A DNA stretch of 14,699 nucleotides from an uncultured Coriobacteriia bacterium (GTDB lineage: Bacteria; Actinomycetota; Coriobacteriia; Coriobacteriales; QAMH01). Every line of letters starts with the position of its first letter. Position 1 is the first letter of the stretch. A program made the translations under genes and the position numbers. The notes beneath the pieces are model-generated. The model was not told the origin of the DNA. It saw only the letters and a program-made list of their open reading frames with translations, and ran no database searches. The stretch is from positions 1 to 14,699 of the forward strand of contig CABURF010000008.1 in assembly GCA_902493755.1 (NCBI GenBank), in the 5' to 3' direction. Shown here piece by piece: positions 1-6,701 of this stretch.

Positions 1-1
1 T

Positions 2-268
2 CTGCTCGAGCACGTCATCATCGAGCTGCAGGGCAAGGCAGCTCCGCAGGATCGCCAGCTTGCCGGGCATACATCGTGGCTCGAGGAGCTCGAGGTGACA
101 GCTCCCCAGGGCTACGCCCTCATGCGCACGACGGTGTCCTTTGCCAATGACTTCGTCGCGCTTGGGGCGATGAACTGCGCTATCGAGATCATCGCCTGGG
201 CGTTCGAGCCCGATGCGGACGACATGCCCGATGTCGATGGCATGATCGCCTTCCTTGCCGCGATGTAG
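2..268 (+). CDS. 3' end of an unrecognised protein (partial)
   Basis: An open frame runs from the window edge to a TAG stop and gives 88 visible C-terminal residues. The codon usage is GC-rich at third positions like the neighbouring genes, so the frame is probably real. The fragment begins LLEHVIIELQG and ends with a short acidic stretch (FEPDADDMPDVDG) followed by a hydrophobic end (MIAFLAAM). I see no catalytic motif, metal-binding cluster or convincing membrane segment, and I do not recognise the family. The start codon and most of the protein may lie outside the window. The gene stops 52 bases before the flavodiiron gene, and a candidate promoter for that gene overlaps its last codons, so the two are probably transcribed at least partly separately. 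Confidence 0.6.
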   Translation: MLEHVIIELQGKAAPQDRQLAGHTSWLEELEVTAPQGYALMRTTVSFANDFVALGAMNCAIEIIAWAFEPDADDMPDVDGMIAFLAAM

Positions 269-283
269 GCGCAAATCTATACT
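255..283 (+). promoter_or_regulatory. Candidate sigma-70-type promoter of the flavodiiron gene
   Basis: TTGCCG (255-260) and TATACT (278-283) are separated by exactly 17 bases. The -35 box matches TTGACA at four of six positions and the -10 box matches TATAAT at five of six. A start near 290 would give a leader of about 30 bases carrying the GGAGGAGGT ribosome binding site at 308-316. The -35 box lies inside the end of the upstream gene. This is an inference from consensus matching only. Confidence 0.5.
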
Positions 284-320
284 TGCCTCAAGACGTCATC
301 TGCGTTTGGAGGAGGTCACC

Positions 321-1880
321 ATGCACTGCGAACAGAAGCTCGCCGAAGGCCTGTATTGGATTGGCGGAGACGACAAGCGTCTCGGGTTGTTCGAGGCTAG
401 TCATCCAGTGCCGCACGGCATGTCCTATAACAATTATCTGCTGCTCGACGAGAAGGTCGTGCTCTTCGATACCATCGACCGCGCGGTTGAGGAGCGTTTC
501 TTCGAGACGGTTGACTACCTGCTCGACGGACGCAAGATCGATTACATCATCGTCTCGCACATGGAGCCTGATCACAGCGCCACGCTCGGTGCCATGGCCG
601 CCATGCATCCAGAGGCCCAGCTCGTCTGCACCAAGGTCTGCAAGACGCTTATTGGGCAGTTCTTCGATCCCGAGCTCGCAGCTCGCTGCATGGTCGTGGG
701 TGACGGCGACTCCATCGAGACTGGAACGCACACGCTTGCCTTTGCCACCGCGCCCATGGTGCACTGGCCCGAGGTCATGGTCACCTACGATGTCGAGGAT
801 AAGATTCTGTTCTCGGCCGACGCCTTCGGTTCCTTTGGTGGCCTAGACGGACGCCTCTTCGATGACATGTACGATTTCGAAGACGAGTTGCTCGACGAGA
901 TGCGCCGCTACTACGCCAACATCGTGGGCAAGTACGGAACGCAGGTCAACGAGCTCCTTGACAAGGCCGACACGCTCGATATCAAGATGATTTGCCCGCT
1001 GCATGGTCCCATCATCAGGGATAACATCGATCTGATTAAATCCAGGTACCGCAGCTGGGCGAGCTACGAGCCCGAGGATGAGGGCGTTGTCATCGCCTAC
1101 GCTTCGGTCTACGGGGGCACGCGTGACGTGGCCGAGAAGCTTGCCTTCAAGCTGAGCGATGCGGGCATTCACGACCTGGCCCTCTACGACCTGTCCGTGA
1201 CCGACCCGAGCTACGTGCTGGCCGACGCCTTCCGCGCGAGCAACATCGTGCTGGCCTCCGTCACCTACAACGCGGACGTGTTTCCCAAGATGAAGGAGCT
1301 TGTCGATTGCTTCGTCGGGCATAACCTGCGTCGCCGTCGCTTCTCGTTTATCCAGAACGGCAGCTGGGGTCCCATCGCGGGCAAGAAGATGATGGGTGCG
1401 GTCGAGGCCATTCCCGAGCACGAGGTCGTGGGGGAACTGTTCACCATCAAATCGCGCATGACCGACGAGCAAGACGGAGAGCTCGATGCCCTCGCGCAAG
1501 CCATCGTGGATTCGATTCGCAACCCGGAAGCGCCCATCATGGCCGATGTGCAAAACGTCGCGCCCGAACCCACGCCCATCGTGGGTGCCGTCAAGCCGCA
1601 GGCGGCTCCGCCGAGCAAGGAGCCGGTGCGCACCAAGGACGGCATGCCCATTGCGCCGGGCATGGAGGGCAAGGTGCGGCCGCTTGACACGCCTGCGGGT
1701 CCTGCCGATGATAGTGGACCTAAGACCAAGGTCATCCAGATCTGGCGGTGTACCTTCTGCGGCTACCAGGCCGAGGTACCCAAGGGGACCGACATGGACA
1801 CCTTCGTGTGTCCGGTGTGTCTCAAGTCCGGTCCCGGCCAGTTCATCCTCGTGCGCGAGAAGATGGTTCCCGTGAAATGA
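321..1880 (+). CDS. fprA: Flavodiiron protein with C-terminal rubredoxin domain (class B FDP, flavorubredoxin-like)
   Basis: This 519-residue protein should reduce O2 to water and/or NO to N2O in the cytoplasm, protecting an anaerobe. Residues 1-250 form the metallo-beta-lactamase-like diiron domain. All expected ligands are present: H80, E82, D84 and H85 (HMEPDH), H148, D167 and H228. Residues 255 to about 400 are the flavodoxin domain, with the FMN phosphate loop near ASVYGGTRDVAE. A Pro/Ala-rich linker of about 60 residues leads to a rubredoxin domain at 474-512 with iron ligands C477, C480, C497 and C500. The start is set by GGAGGAGGT four bases before ATG 321; an upstream in-frame ATG at 255 lacks such a site and would sit inside the preceding gene. 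The fused rubredoxin should pass electrons to FMN. A NADH:rubredoxin reductase is not encoded nearby. Whether O2 or NO is preferred cannot be read from sequence. Confidence 0.96.
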   Translation: MHCEQKLAEGLYWIGGDDKRLGLFEASHPVPHGMSYNNYLLLDEKVVLFDTIDRAVEERFFETVDYLLDGRKIDYIIVSHMEPDHSATLGAMAAMHPEAQLVCTKVCKTLIGQFFDPELAARCMVVGDGDSIETGTHTLAFATAPMVHWPEVMVTYDVEDKILFSADAFGSFGGLDGRLFDDMYDFEDELLDEMRRYYANIVGKYGTQVNELLDKADTLDIKMICPLHGPIIRDNIDLIKSRYRSWASYEPEDEGVVIAYASVYGGTRDVAEKLAFKLSDAGIHDLALYDLSVTDPSYVLADAFRASNIVLASVTYNADVFPKMKELVDCFVGHNLRRRRFSFIQNGSWGPIAGKKMMGAVEAIPEHEVVGELFTIKSRMTDEQDGELDALAQAIVDSIRNPEAPIMADVQNVAPEPTPIVGAVKPQAAPPSKEPVRTKDGMPIAPGMEGKVRPLDTPAGPADDSGPKTKVIQIWRCTFCGYQAEVPKGTDMDTFVCPVCLKSGPGQFILVREKMVPVK

Positions 1881-1908
1881 GACAATGTCTCTGAGCTACT
1901 GTCTCATT
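1876..1908 (+). terminator. Hairpin AATGAGACA/TGTCTCATT after the flavodiiron gene; terminator-like repeat copy
   Basis: AATGAGACA (1876-1884) and TGTCTCATT (1900-1908) form a 9-bp stem with a 15-base loop. The left arm covers the TGA stop codon of the upstream gene. The stem is followed by the T-rich but imperfect TATTTG. A weak terminator is plausible, and the same arms recur at 8887-8923 and 8940-8974. Confidence 0.5.
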
Positions 1909-1959
1909 ATTTGTAGGTTCGATAAAATGCGGGTTTCTTCTCCCCATACACATACGGGG

Positions 1960-1999
1960 GTGGTAACCTAACCACATTGTGTTTCTGCTTGGATACAAT
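1960..1999 (+). promoter_or_regulatory. Possible promoter/operator region of the YtxH-like gene
   Basis: TACAAT (1994-1999) resembles a -10 box and would give a start about 30 bases before ATG 2037. No good -35 box lies at the right distance; TTGTGT at 1977-1982 is only 11 bases away. Just upstream is the inverted repeat GTGGT-AACCTA-ACCAC (1960-1975), where an activator or repressor could bind. The evidence is weak. Confidence 0.25.
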
Positions 2000-2036
2000 G
2001 ATCGTCACCAGCAATCCCAGGAAGGGCGTGGTTATC

Positions 2037-2456
2037 ATGAACAAGCCTCTCGTTTTCACTCTCGGAGCCGCTGTAGGAGCTGTTGCAGCCCTGCTTCTCT
2101 CGCCTAATTCCGGCGAGCGCAACCGTGAGATCGTTGCAGACAAGGTCGACTATTACACTGCTCATGGCGAGCAGGTTTTCCAGCAGACGGCCGATACCGT
2201 CCGCAACAAGGTCCGTGGCGTCGCAGATGTCGCCACCAACGCCGATGCAGACGACATTCGCGAGAAGATCAACGAGGCCCGTGATCGCATCGCCGAGCAG
2301 ATCACGCGCAATAGCTCCGTGCCGCAAGACGTCGCTGCCGATGTCTCCGATGTCGCCGCAGATGCGGCAGAGAGCGTTTCCGAGGCCGCAGATACTGCCG
2401 CGGATGCAGCTGAGGGTGCTGCCAAGGCCGCTGCGGATGCCGTCAAAAGCAAGTAG
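2037..2456 (+). CDS. YtxH-domain-like small membrane-anchored protein with Ala-rich helical tail
   Basis: The 139-residue product begins with a hydrophobic segment (about residues 5-22, FTLGAAVGAVAALLLSP) followed by SGERNR. This Gly/Ala-rich helix ending in Pro-x-Ser-Gly-(E/K) is the hallmark of YtxH-type proteins, which are small, often stress-linked and of uncertain biochemical role. Residues 30-95 are charged and helical. Residues 98-139 are almost entirely Ala, Asp, Glu, Ser and Val, suggesting a long amphipathic helix like those of LEA-type stress proteins. Start 2037 is supported by AGGAAGG at 2019-2025 (11 bases upstream, slightly long) and because it places the membrane segment at the N terminus. 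An in-frame ATG at 1998 would add 13 residues. The gene lies 26 bases before the PRC-barrel gene and probably shares its transcript. Confidence 0.75.
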   Translation: MNKPLVFTLGAAVGAVAALLLSPNSGERNREIVADKVDYYTAHGEQVFQQTADTVRNKVRGVADVATNADADDIREKINEARDRIAEQITRNSSVPQDVAADVSDVAADAAESVSEAADTAADAAEGAAKAAADAVKSK

Positions 2457-2482
2457 CGCTTTCGACGTAACGCCAATTGCAT

Positions 2483-3307
2483 ATGCCTTCAACTGACGAT
2501 GCTCATAAGCTGCACGTCTACGTGCGCAATTCCAAAGGCGAGCTAAAGCGCTTCGGTCGTGTGCGCGCCACCGTCTTTCATCCGAACGAGCCCCGTGTTG
2601 TGGGGCTCGTCATCAAGCGCCCTGATGCGTTGCTCATGGTCAAGCGCAAGGAGCGCTTCGCCGCCATCGATCGCATCGAGCCCGTCGAAGGGGGCATCAG
2701 CGTTATCGATGCTGCGGATTCCTGGGATGTCGAGGCGTGCAAGCGCTTGGATGTCGATTACGATGCGTGCATCATTTGGGAGTACATGCCCGTGCGCACG
2801 GAGTCCGGTCAGGAGATTGGCCTCGTGAGCAACGTGGTATACAGCGGCGACGATTACACGATTGAACACATCGACATATCGACGAATTCGGCAAACCGCG
2901 TGCTGCTGGGAAGCTCGCTCATCCCTCGCGCGCAGATTGTCGGGTACCGCGATGGTGCCATCATCGTCAAGGACGCCGAGGCAGATGTTGAGGAGACGGG
3001 CGGTGCGGCAGCAGCGGCAGGCGTTGTCTGGGCCAAGACCAAGCATGCGGCATCACAGGGCACGAAGAAAGCCGGCGAGGCCATCAACGAGGGCGCGTAC
3101 AAAGCCGGCGAGGTAATCGGTGCCGTGCGCGACAAGGCGAGCAAGGCCGCCGAGGAGCATGAGGCCAAGAAGCGCGAGGCCCAGGAGCGCGGGGAGTACG
3201 TCGGTGTCGACAAGGCGGCAAACCTTCTCGGCAAGCAGCTTGGCCGTGCATCGGGCATGTTCAAGAGCTTCAAGGAGGAGTTCGACAAGGCTTCCCACGA
3301 CGACTAA
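2483..3307 (+). CDS. PRC-barrel domain protein with Lys/Glu/Ala-rich C-terminal helix
   Basis: The 274-residue product has two small beta-rich units that look like PRC-barrels. The first (about 8-75) contains GELKRFGRVRATVFHP and VVGLVIKRP; the second (about 100-165) contains GQEIGLVSNVVYSGDDYTIE. PRC-barrels are protein- or RNA-interaction domains found in RimM, photosynthetic reaction centre subunit H and many uncharacterised bacterial proteins. From about residue 175 the chain is rich in Ala, Lys and Glu with an 11-residue periodicity, suggesting a long amphipathic or coiled-coil helix. There is no signal peptide. No clear Shine-Dalgarno site precedes ATG 2483; a TTG two codons upstream (2477) is an alternative. 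Translation may be coupled to the YtxH-like gene 26 bases upstream. The precise function is unknown. Confidence 0.75.
   Translation: MPSTDDAHKLHVYVRNSKGELKRFGRVRATVFHPNEPRVVGLVIKRPDALLMVKRKERFAAIDRIEPVEGGISVIDAADSWDVEACKRLDVDYDACIIWEYMPVRTESGQEIGLVSNVVYSGDDYTIEHIDISTNSANRVLLGSSLIPRAQIVGYRDGAIIVKDAEADVEETGGAAAAAGVVWAKTKHAASQGTKKAGEAINEGAYKAGEVIGAVRDKASKAAEEHEAKKREAQERGEYVGVDKAANLLGKQLGRASGMFKSFKEEFDKASHDD
3068..3113 (+). repeat. 13-base direct repeat encoding 11-residue helical repeat units
   Basis: AAAGCCGGCGAGG occurs at 3068-3080 and again at 3101-3113, exactly 33 bases apart. The spacing equals 11 codons, and the encoded units KAGEAI and KAGEVI recur in an 11-residue rhythm. This suggests internal duplication in the helical tail of the PRC-barrel protein. 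Confidence 0.7.
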
Positions 3308-3316
3308 GGGGCTGCC

Positions 3317-5230
3317 ATGGCACGACGCAGAGCATACAGAAACCATGGTGCATCACGCAGGTCGGGCGTAGGTCCCATCGGCACTATCGACATTCTTGCC
3401 CGTGGATATGCGTTTTGCGATACCGACGAGGGTAGCTTCTTCATCCCCAAATCCGGGCTCGGAGGCGCCATGCCCGGCGACAAGGTCGAGGTGCGCGTGA
3501 GCTCGCGCGACGTACCGCATGGTGCAAAGCGTACGGCCCGGGTGGTGCGCGTGGTGAGCCGCGCGACCGAATATCTCATCGGTACGCTCGAGATTAACGA
3601 CCCGCTCGCCGTGGTCGTTGCCCAGGATCCACGCGTGCGTCACGACCTCTTTATCACAGACGGCCATCTGGAGGGCGCCCAGGATGGCGATGTCGTGCTC
3701 GCGCGCATTACGAGTTATCCCGATCGTCACCAGCCCATGCAAGGCTACATCGTCGAAGTGCTCGGTGCGGCGGATGCTCCGGGTATGGACGTCGACATCA
3801 TCATCCACAACCTTGATTTGCCCACGAAATTTAGTCCCCAGGCGCTCGAGCAAGCCGAGTCAATCGAAGTTGACGTGGAGGCAGCCCTTGCCGAGCACGG
3901 CAGGCACGATCTGCGCATGCGTGACATCTTCACCATCGATCCAGCAGATGCCAAGGACTTTGACGACGCAATCTCGCTCGACGAGGTCGATGGCATGCTG
4001 CGCCTTGGTGTGCACATCGCCGATGTCTCGTACTATGTGGATTGGGATAGTCATATCGACATATGTGCACGCGACCGTGCGACGAGCGTCTACCTGGTCG
4101 ATCGCGTGCTTCCCATGCTGCCCGAGAAACTCAGTAACGACGTGTGCTCGCTCAGGCCCGGCACTGATCGTTTGGCCATGACCTGTGACATGTATCTTGA
4201 CCAGGCAGGCACGGTCAAACGATACGAGATTTACCCAAGCGTCATCTGCAGCAAGCGGCGCTTTAACTATGACGAGGTGCAGGAAATCCTCGATGGCCTG
4301 CGAGACGATCCCTATGCTCCCAAGCTCAAACGCTTCGATGTTCTTGCAAAGCAACTGCTCGCCCTGCGTATCGAGCGCGGGGCCATCGACTTCGAGACGG
4401 TCGAGGCCAAGCCAAAGCTTGACGAGCGCGGCATGGTGACGCATGTCGAGCTGCGCCACAAGACCGAAGCGACCTCGATGATCGAGGAAGCGATGATTCT
4501 TGCCAACGAGACCGTTGCGCGCCATGCGCACAGTAACCACATTCCCTTCGTGTATCGCGTGCATGAGCCGCCGAAGGCAGCGGCGCTCGAGTCGCTGCTT
4601 ATTCCACTACGCGAGCTCGGCTACAACGTCTCGGAGCTGGCCACGGGTAATCCCATGGCCTTCCAGGACGTGCTTGACGAGGCACGAGGCACGCGCGAGG
4701 AGCCGCTCGTGAATCACCTTGTGCTCCGTGCGATGGAGCGTGCTTTCTACAGTACCGAGCCCATTGGCCATTTTGGCCTGGCTTCCACGTTCTACTGTCA
4801 CTTTACGAGTCCCATCAGGCGCTATCCTGATCTTATGGTGCATCGTTTGCTCAAGGATCCGCATGCTATGGAGACCCACCTGCAGTGGCTTGCGAAGCAT
4901 TCCTCGAAGATGGAGCGCATCGCCGAACAAGCCGAGCGCGATAGCGTCGAACTCAAGCTCTGCGAGTATCTTGCCGAGCACATCGGCGAGGTCTTCACGG
5001 GAACGATCTCGGGTGTCGTGCCACGTGGCCTGCATGTGCGTCTCGAAAACACGCTCGAGGGCTTTGTGCGCTTCGATTATCTGCATGGTGAATACCACGA
5101 GTTTGACCCGCTCACGCAGACACTCGTAGGCGAGGAGACGGGACGCACCTATCGTATCGGCCAGCAATTGCGCGTGCGCGTCGAGGAAGTCGATCCACGC
5201 GAGCGTAGCGTGTCGTTCTCGATTGCGTGA
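3317..5230 (+). CDS. rnr: Ribonuclease R (RNB-family 3'-5' exoribonuclease)
   Basis: This 637-residue enzyme degrades RNA processively from the 3' end, including structured RNA, in mRNA decay and rRNA or tmRNA quality control. Cold-shock-like OB domains occupy about residues 15-165. The RNB catalytic domain follows, with the Mg-binding motif TIDPADAKDFDDA (206-218; D208, D214, D216 and D217 match the four catalytic aspartates of E. coli RNase II/R). The family signature HFTSPIRRYPD is at 495-505. An S1 RNA-binding domain fills about 558-637. It is shorter than E. coli RNase R (813 residues) because it lacks an N-terminal helix-turn-helix extension and ends with the S1 domain rather than a long basic tail. 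AAGGGG at 3306-3311 precedes ATG 3317. The gene starts 9 bases after the PRC-barrel gene, so they are probably co-transcribed. No smpB follows; a REP-like palindrome does. Confidence 0.97.
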   Translation: MARRRAYRNHGASRRSGVGPIGTIDILARGYAFCDTDEGSFFIPKSGLGGAMPGDKVEVRVSSRDVPHGAKRTARVVRVVSRATEYLIGTLEINDPLAVVVAQDPRVRHDLFITDGHLEGAQDGDVVLARITSYPDRHQPMQGYIVEVLGAADAPGMDVDIIIHNLDLPTKFSPQALEQAESIEVDVEAALAEHGRHDLRMRDIFTIDPADAKDFDDAISLDEVDGMLRLGVHIADVSYYVDWDSHIDICARDRATSVYLVDRVLPMLPEKLSNDVCSLRPGTDRLAMTCDMYLDQAGTVKRYEIYPSVICSKRRFNYDEVQEILDGLRDDPYAPKLKRFDVLAKQLLALRIERGAIDFETVEAKPKLDERGMVTHVELRHKTEATSMIEEAMILANETVARHAHSNHIPFVYRVHEPPKAAALESLLIPLRELGYNVSELATGNPMAFQDVLDEARGTREEPLVNHLVLRAMERAFYSTEPIGHFGLASTFYCHFTSPIRRYPDLMVHRLLKDPHAMETHLQWLAKHSSKMERIAEQAERDSVELKLCEYLAEHIGEVFTGTISGVVPRGLHVRLENTLEGFVRFDYLHGEYHEFDPLTQTLVGEETGRTYRIGQQLRVRVEEVDPRERSVSFSIA

Positions 5231-5240
5231 TCGGGCGGGT

Positions 5241-5303
5241 GACAGCGGGGACGGGACTGGGACAAGGGGACAGGTCATTTGTCCCAGTCCCGTCCCCGCT
5301 GTC
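5241..5303. repeat. REP-like palindromic element with perfect 25-bp arms
   Basis: Positions 5241-5265 and 5279-5303 are exact reverse complements, separated by a 13-base loop (GGGGACAGGTCAT). The arms are built of GGGAC/GTCCC words: GACAGCGGGGAC at the outer end and TGGGACAA at the inner end. Pairing can extend to 5239-5306 with a bulge at T5240. No T-run follows, so it is not a typical intrinsic terminator, although it could stabilise the 3' end of the rnr mRNA. Elements of this appearance are dispersed in many genomes and are often associated with Y1 (RAYT) transposases, as established for REP elements. No such transposase is in this window. Confidence 0.85.
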
Positions 5304-5345
5304 CCATTAATTCTTCGCGTGAAATACAAACACGCGCGCCTGTTC

Positions 5346-5362
5346 GGGTGATACCCTATACT
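5346..5362 (+). promoter_or_regulatory. Possible -10 box with abutting palindrome before the glycosyltransferase gene
   Basis: TATACT (5357-5362) is a good -10 match and would start transcription about 50 bases before ATG 5421. It is directly preceded by the small palindrome GGGT-GAT-ACCC (5346-5356). No recognisable -35 box is present at 16-19 bases, so an activator or another sigma factor would be needed if this is real. Confidence 0.3.
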
Positions 5363-5420
5363 AGTTGTGCCAAATGGCCCTGATGCCTTGCAAAACGTAG
5401 TCCGAGGAGCGTCACCTTTC

Positions 5421-6674
5421 ATGAACCTGAATCCGGCAATCGTTATTCCCACGTACTGGTGTGGGCGTAGGTCAACGCATTCGATTAATCGCGGTGTCGT
5501 CTACGATCACATGACTCCAATCGATCAGCCGGGTGAGCTGCCCCGTTGCCTTGAGTCGCTGCGTCACGTCGTCGGCGTCGATCGCATCATCTTGCTTGTC
5601 GCGGCCGAGCCGGGCGTCGAGAATCAGGCGTCCGAGCGCGTGCGTGCCATCACCGACCACTTCATGGATCTCAACATCGTGGTTATCGGTGATGCCGAGA
5701 TGCGTCACATCCACCGCCGTTTCGAGCAGGTCGGCGTGGGCGAGTACAAAGGTGCGGCCTGTCTCACGGGCTACGGCGCCATCCGTAACCTCGGCCTCAT
5801 CGTTGCCTCGATTTTCGGCCACGACACGGTTGTGTTCATCGATGATGATGAGGTCATTCCCAACGCGGATTTCCTCGAGCGCGCGATGCACGGCATTGCC
5901 TGCAAGACCCCGACGGGCTCGATCATCACGGCCAAGACGGGCTTCTTCTACGATAGCTACGATAGCCCCAAGGCTCCCGAGGACGTGCCCTGGTACGATC
6001 GCTTCTGGAACAAGGCGGCCGACTTCAACGATTACATCGACGGCGCTCTGAGGGGCCCGCGTCTGAGTCGATCCAACGTGTGCTGTGGCGGCTGCATGGT
6101 GCTGCACGCAGATTCGTATGGCAACATTGCATTCGACCCATGGATTGCCCGTGGCGAGGACCTCGACTACCTCATCAACGCGCGTATGTATGGCAATGAC
6201 GTCTGGTTCGACAACCAGTTCAGTTTGCTACATCTTCCGCCCGAGGGCTCGCAACATTCAAGTCGTTTCGAGCAGGATGTCTATCGCTGGTTCTACGAGG
6301 TGCGCAAGATAGAGTTTGCCAAGACGCAGATTGACCTCATGCAGATCACGCCCTCGACGCTCGATCCATACCCCGGTCCGTGGCTCGATCCGTCTATTCA
6401 TCGTCGTGCGCGCTTTACGGCGTATCTGCGCGCCATCGGTCATAAGGAGCACGCCGAGTACTTCCGCATCGGCAACAAGACCATCAAGAATGCCGGCGAG
6501 TTTGCACGCGAGAACTGCGCCAACTACTTCGAGCTGCAACATCAGTGGCCCAACATCGTACGCGCCATGTGGTCCAACTCGGCGCTTGCCACGCAGCTTG
6601 GCACGAGCGGCCTGCAGAGCTCGTCCGCAAGTTACACGAGCCGCTTCTCAGCAGTTACGACCGAGCAAGAGTAA
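5421..6674 (+). CDS. GT-A-fold glycosyltransferase (family 2-like), acceptor unknown
   Basis: The 417-residue protein opens with MNLNPAIVIPTYW, the first strand of a nucleotide-sugar-binding GT-A fold. FIDDDEV (D141-D143) is the metal/nucleotide-binding DxD-type motif. CCGGC (221-225) and RGEDLDY (244-250) fit the acceptor side and the catalytic acid region, and HLPPE begins at H271. The last 115 residues resemble nothing I recognise. No signal peptide or membrane segment is visible, so it should act in the cytoplasm, perhaps on an envelope polysaccharide, glycolipid or compatible solute. ATG 5421 was chosen because GAGGAG at 5404-5409 precedes it and the fold begins there; an in-frame ATG at 5367 lies upstream, near the predicted transcription start. 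It sits 27 bases before the histidine kinase gene, which implies an operon. The sugar and product are unknown. Confidence 0.8.
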   Translation: MNLNPAIVIPTYWCGRRSTHSINRGVVYDHMTPIDQPGELPRCLESLRHVVGVDRIILLVAAEPGVENQASERVRAITDHFMDLNIVVIGDAEMRHIHRRFEQVGVGEYKGAACLTGYGAIRNLGLIVASIFGHDTVVFIDDDEVIPNADFLERAMHGIACKTPTGSIITAKTGFFYDSYDSPKAPEDVPWYDRFWNKAADFNDYIDGALRGPRLSRSNVCCGGCMVLHADSYGNIAFDPWIARGEDLDYLINARMYGNDVWFDNQFSLLHLPPEGSQHSSRFEQDVYRWFYEVRKIEFAKTQIDLMQITPSTLDPYPGPWLDPSIHRRARFTAYLRAIGHKEHAEYFRIGNKTIKNAGEFARENCANYFELQHQWPNIVRAMWSNSALATQLGTSGLQSSSASYTSRFSAVTTEQE

Positions 6675-6701
6675 GTACCTGCGCACGGAAGAGGCAAAGC
6701 T

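Noticed and set aside
255..320. Earlier ATG (255) for the flavodiiron gene adding 22 residues
   Set aside because: It overlaps the end of the preceding gene, lacks a ribosome binding site and would precede the predicted transcription start; ATG 321 has GGAGGAGGT and yields ligand numbering that matches the family.
5241..5303. Intrinsic terminator for rnr
   Set aside because: The stem is strong but ATTAATTC rather than a T-run follows, so I call it a REP-like repeat; it may still stabilise or end transcripts by other means.
4607..5452. 281-codon minus-strand frame across the end of rnr and the palindrome
   Set aside because: It reads through the REP-like repeat and antisense to the RNB/S1 domains with no recognisable protein; treated as a shadow.
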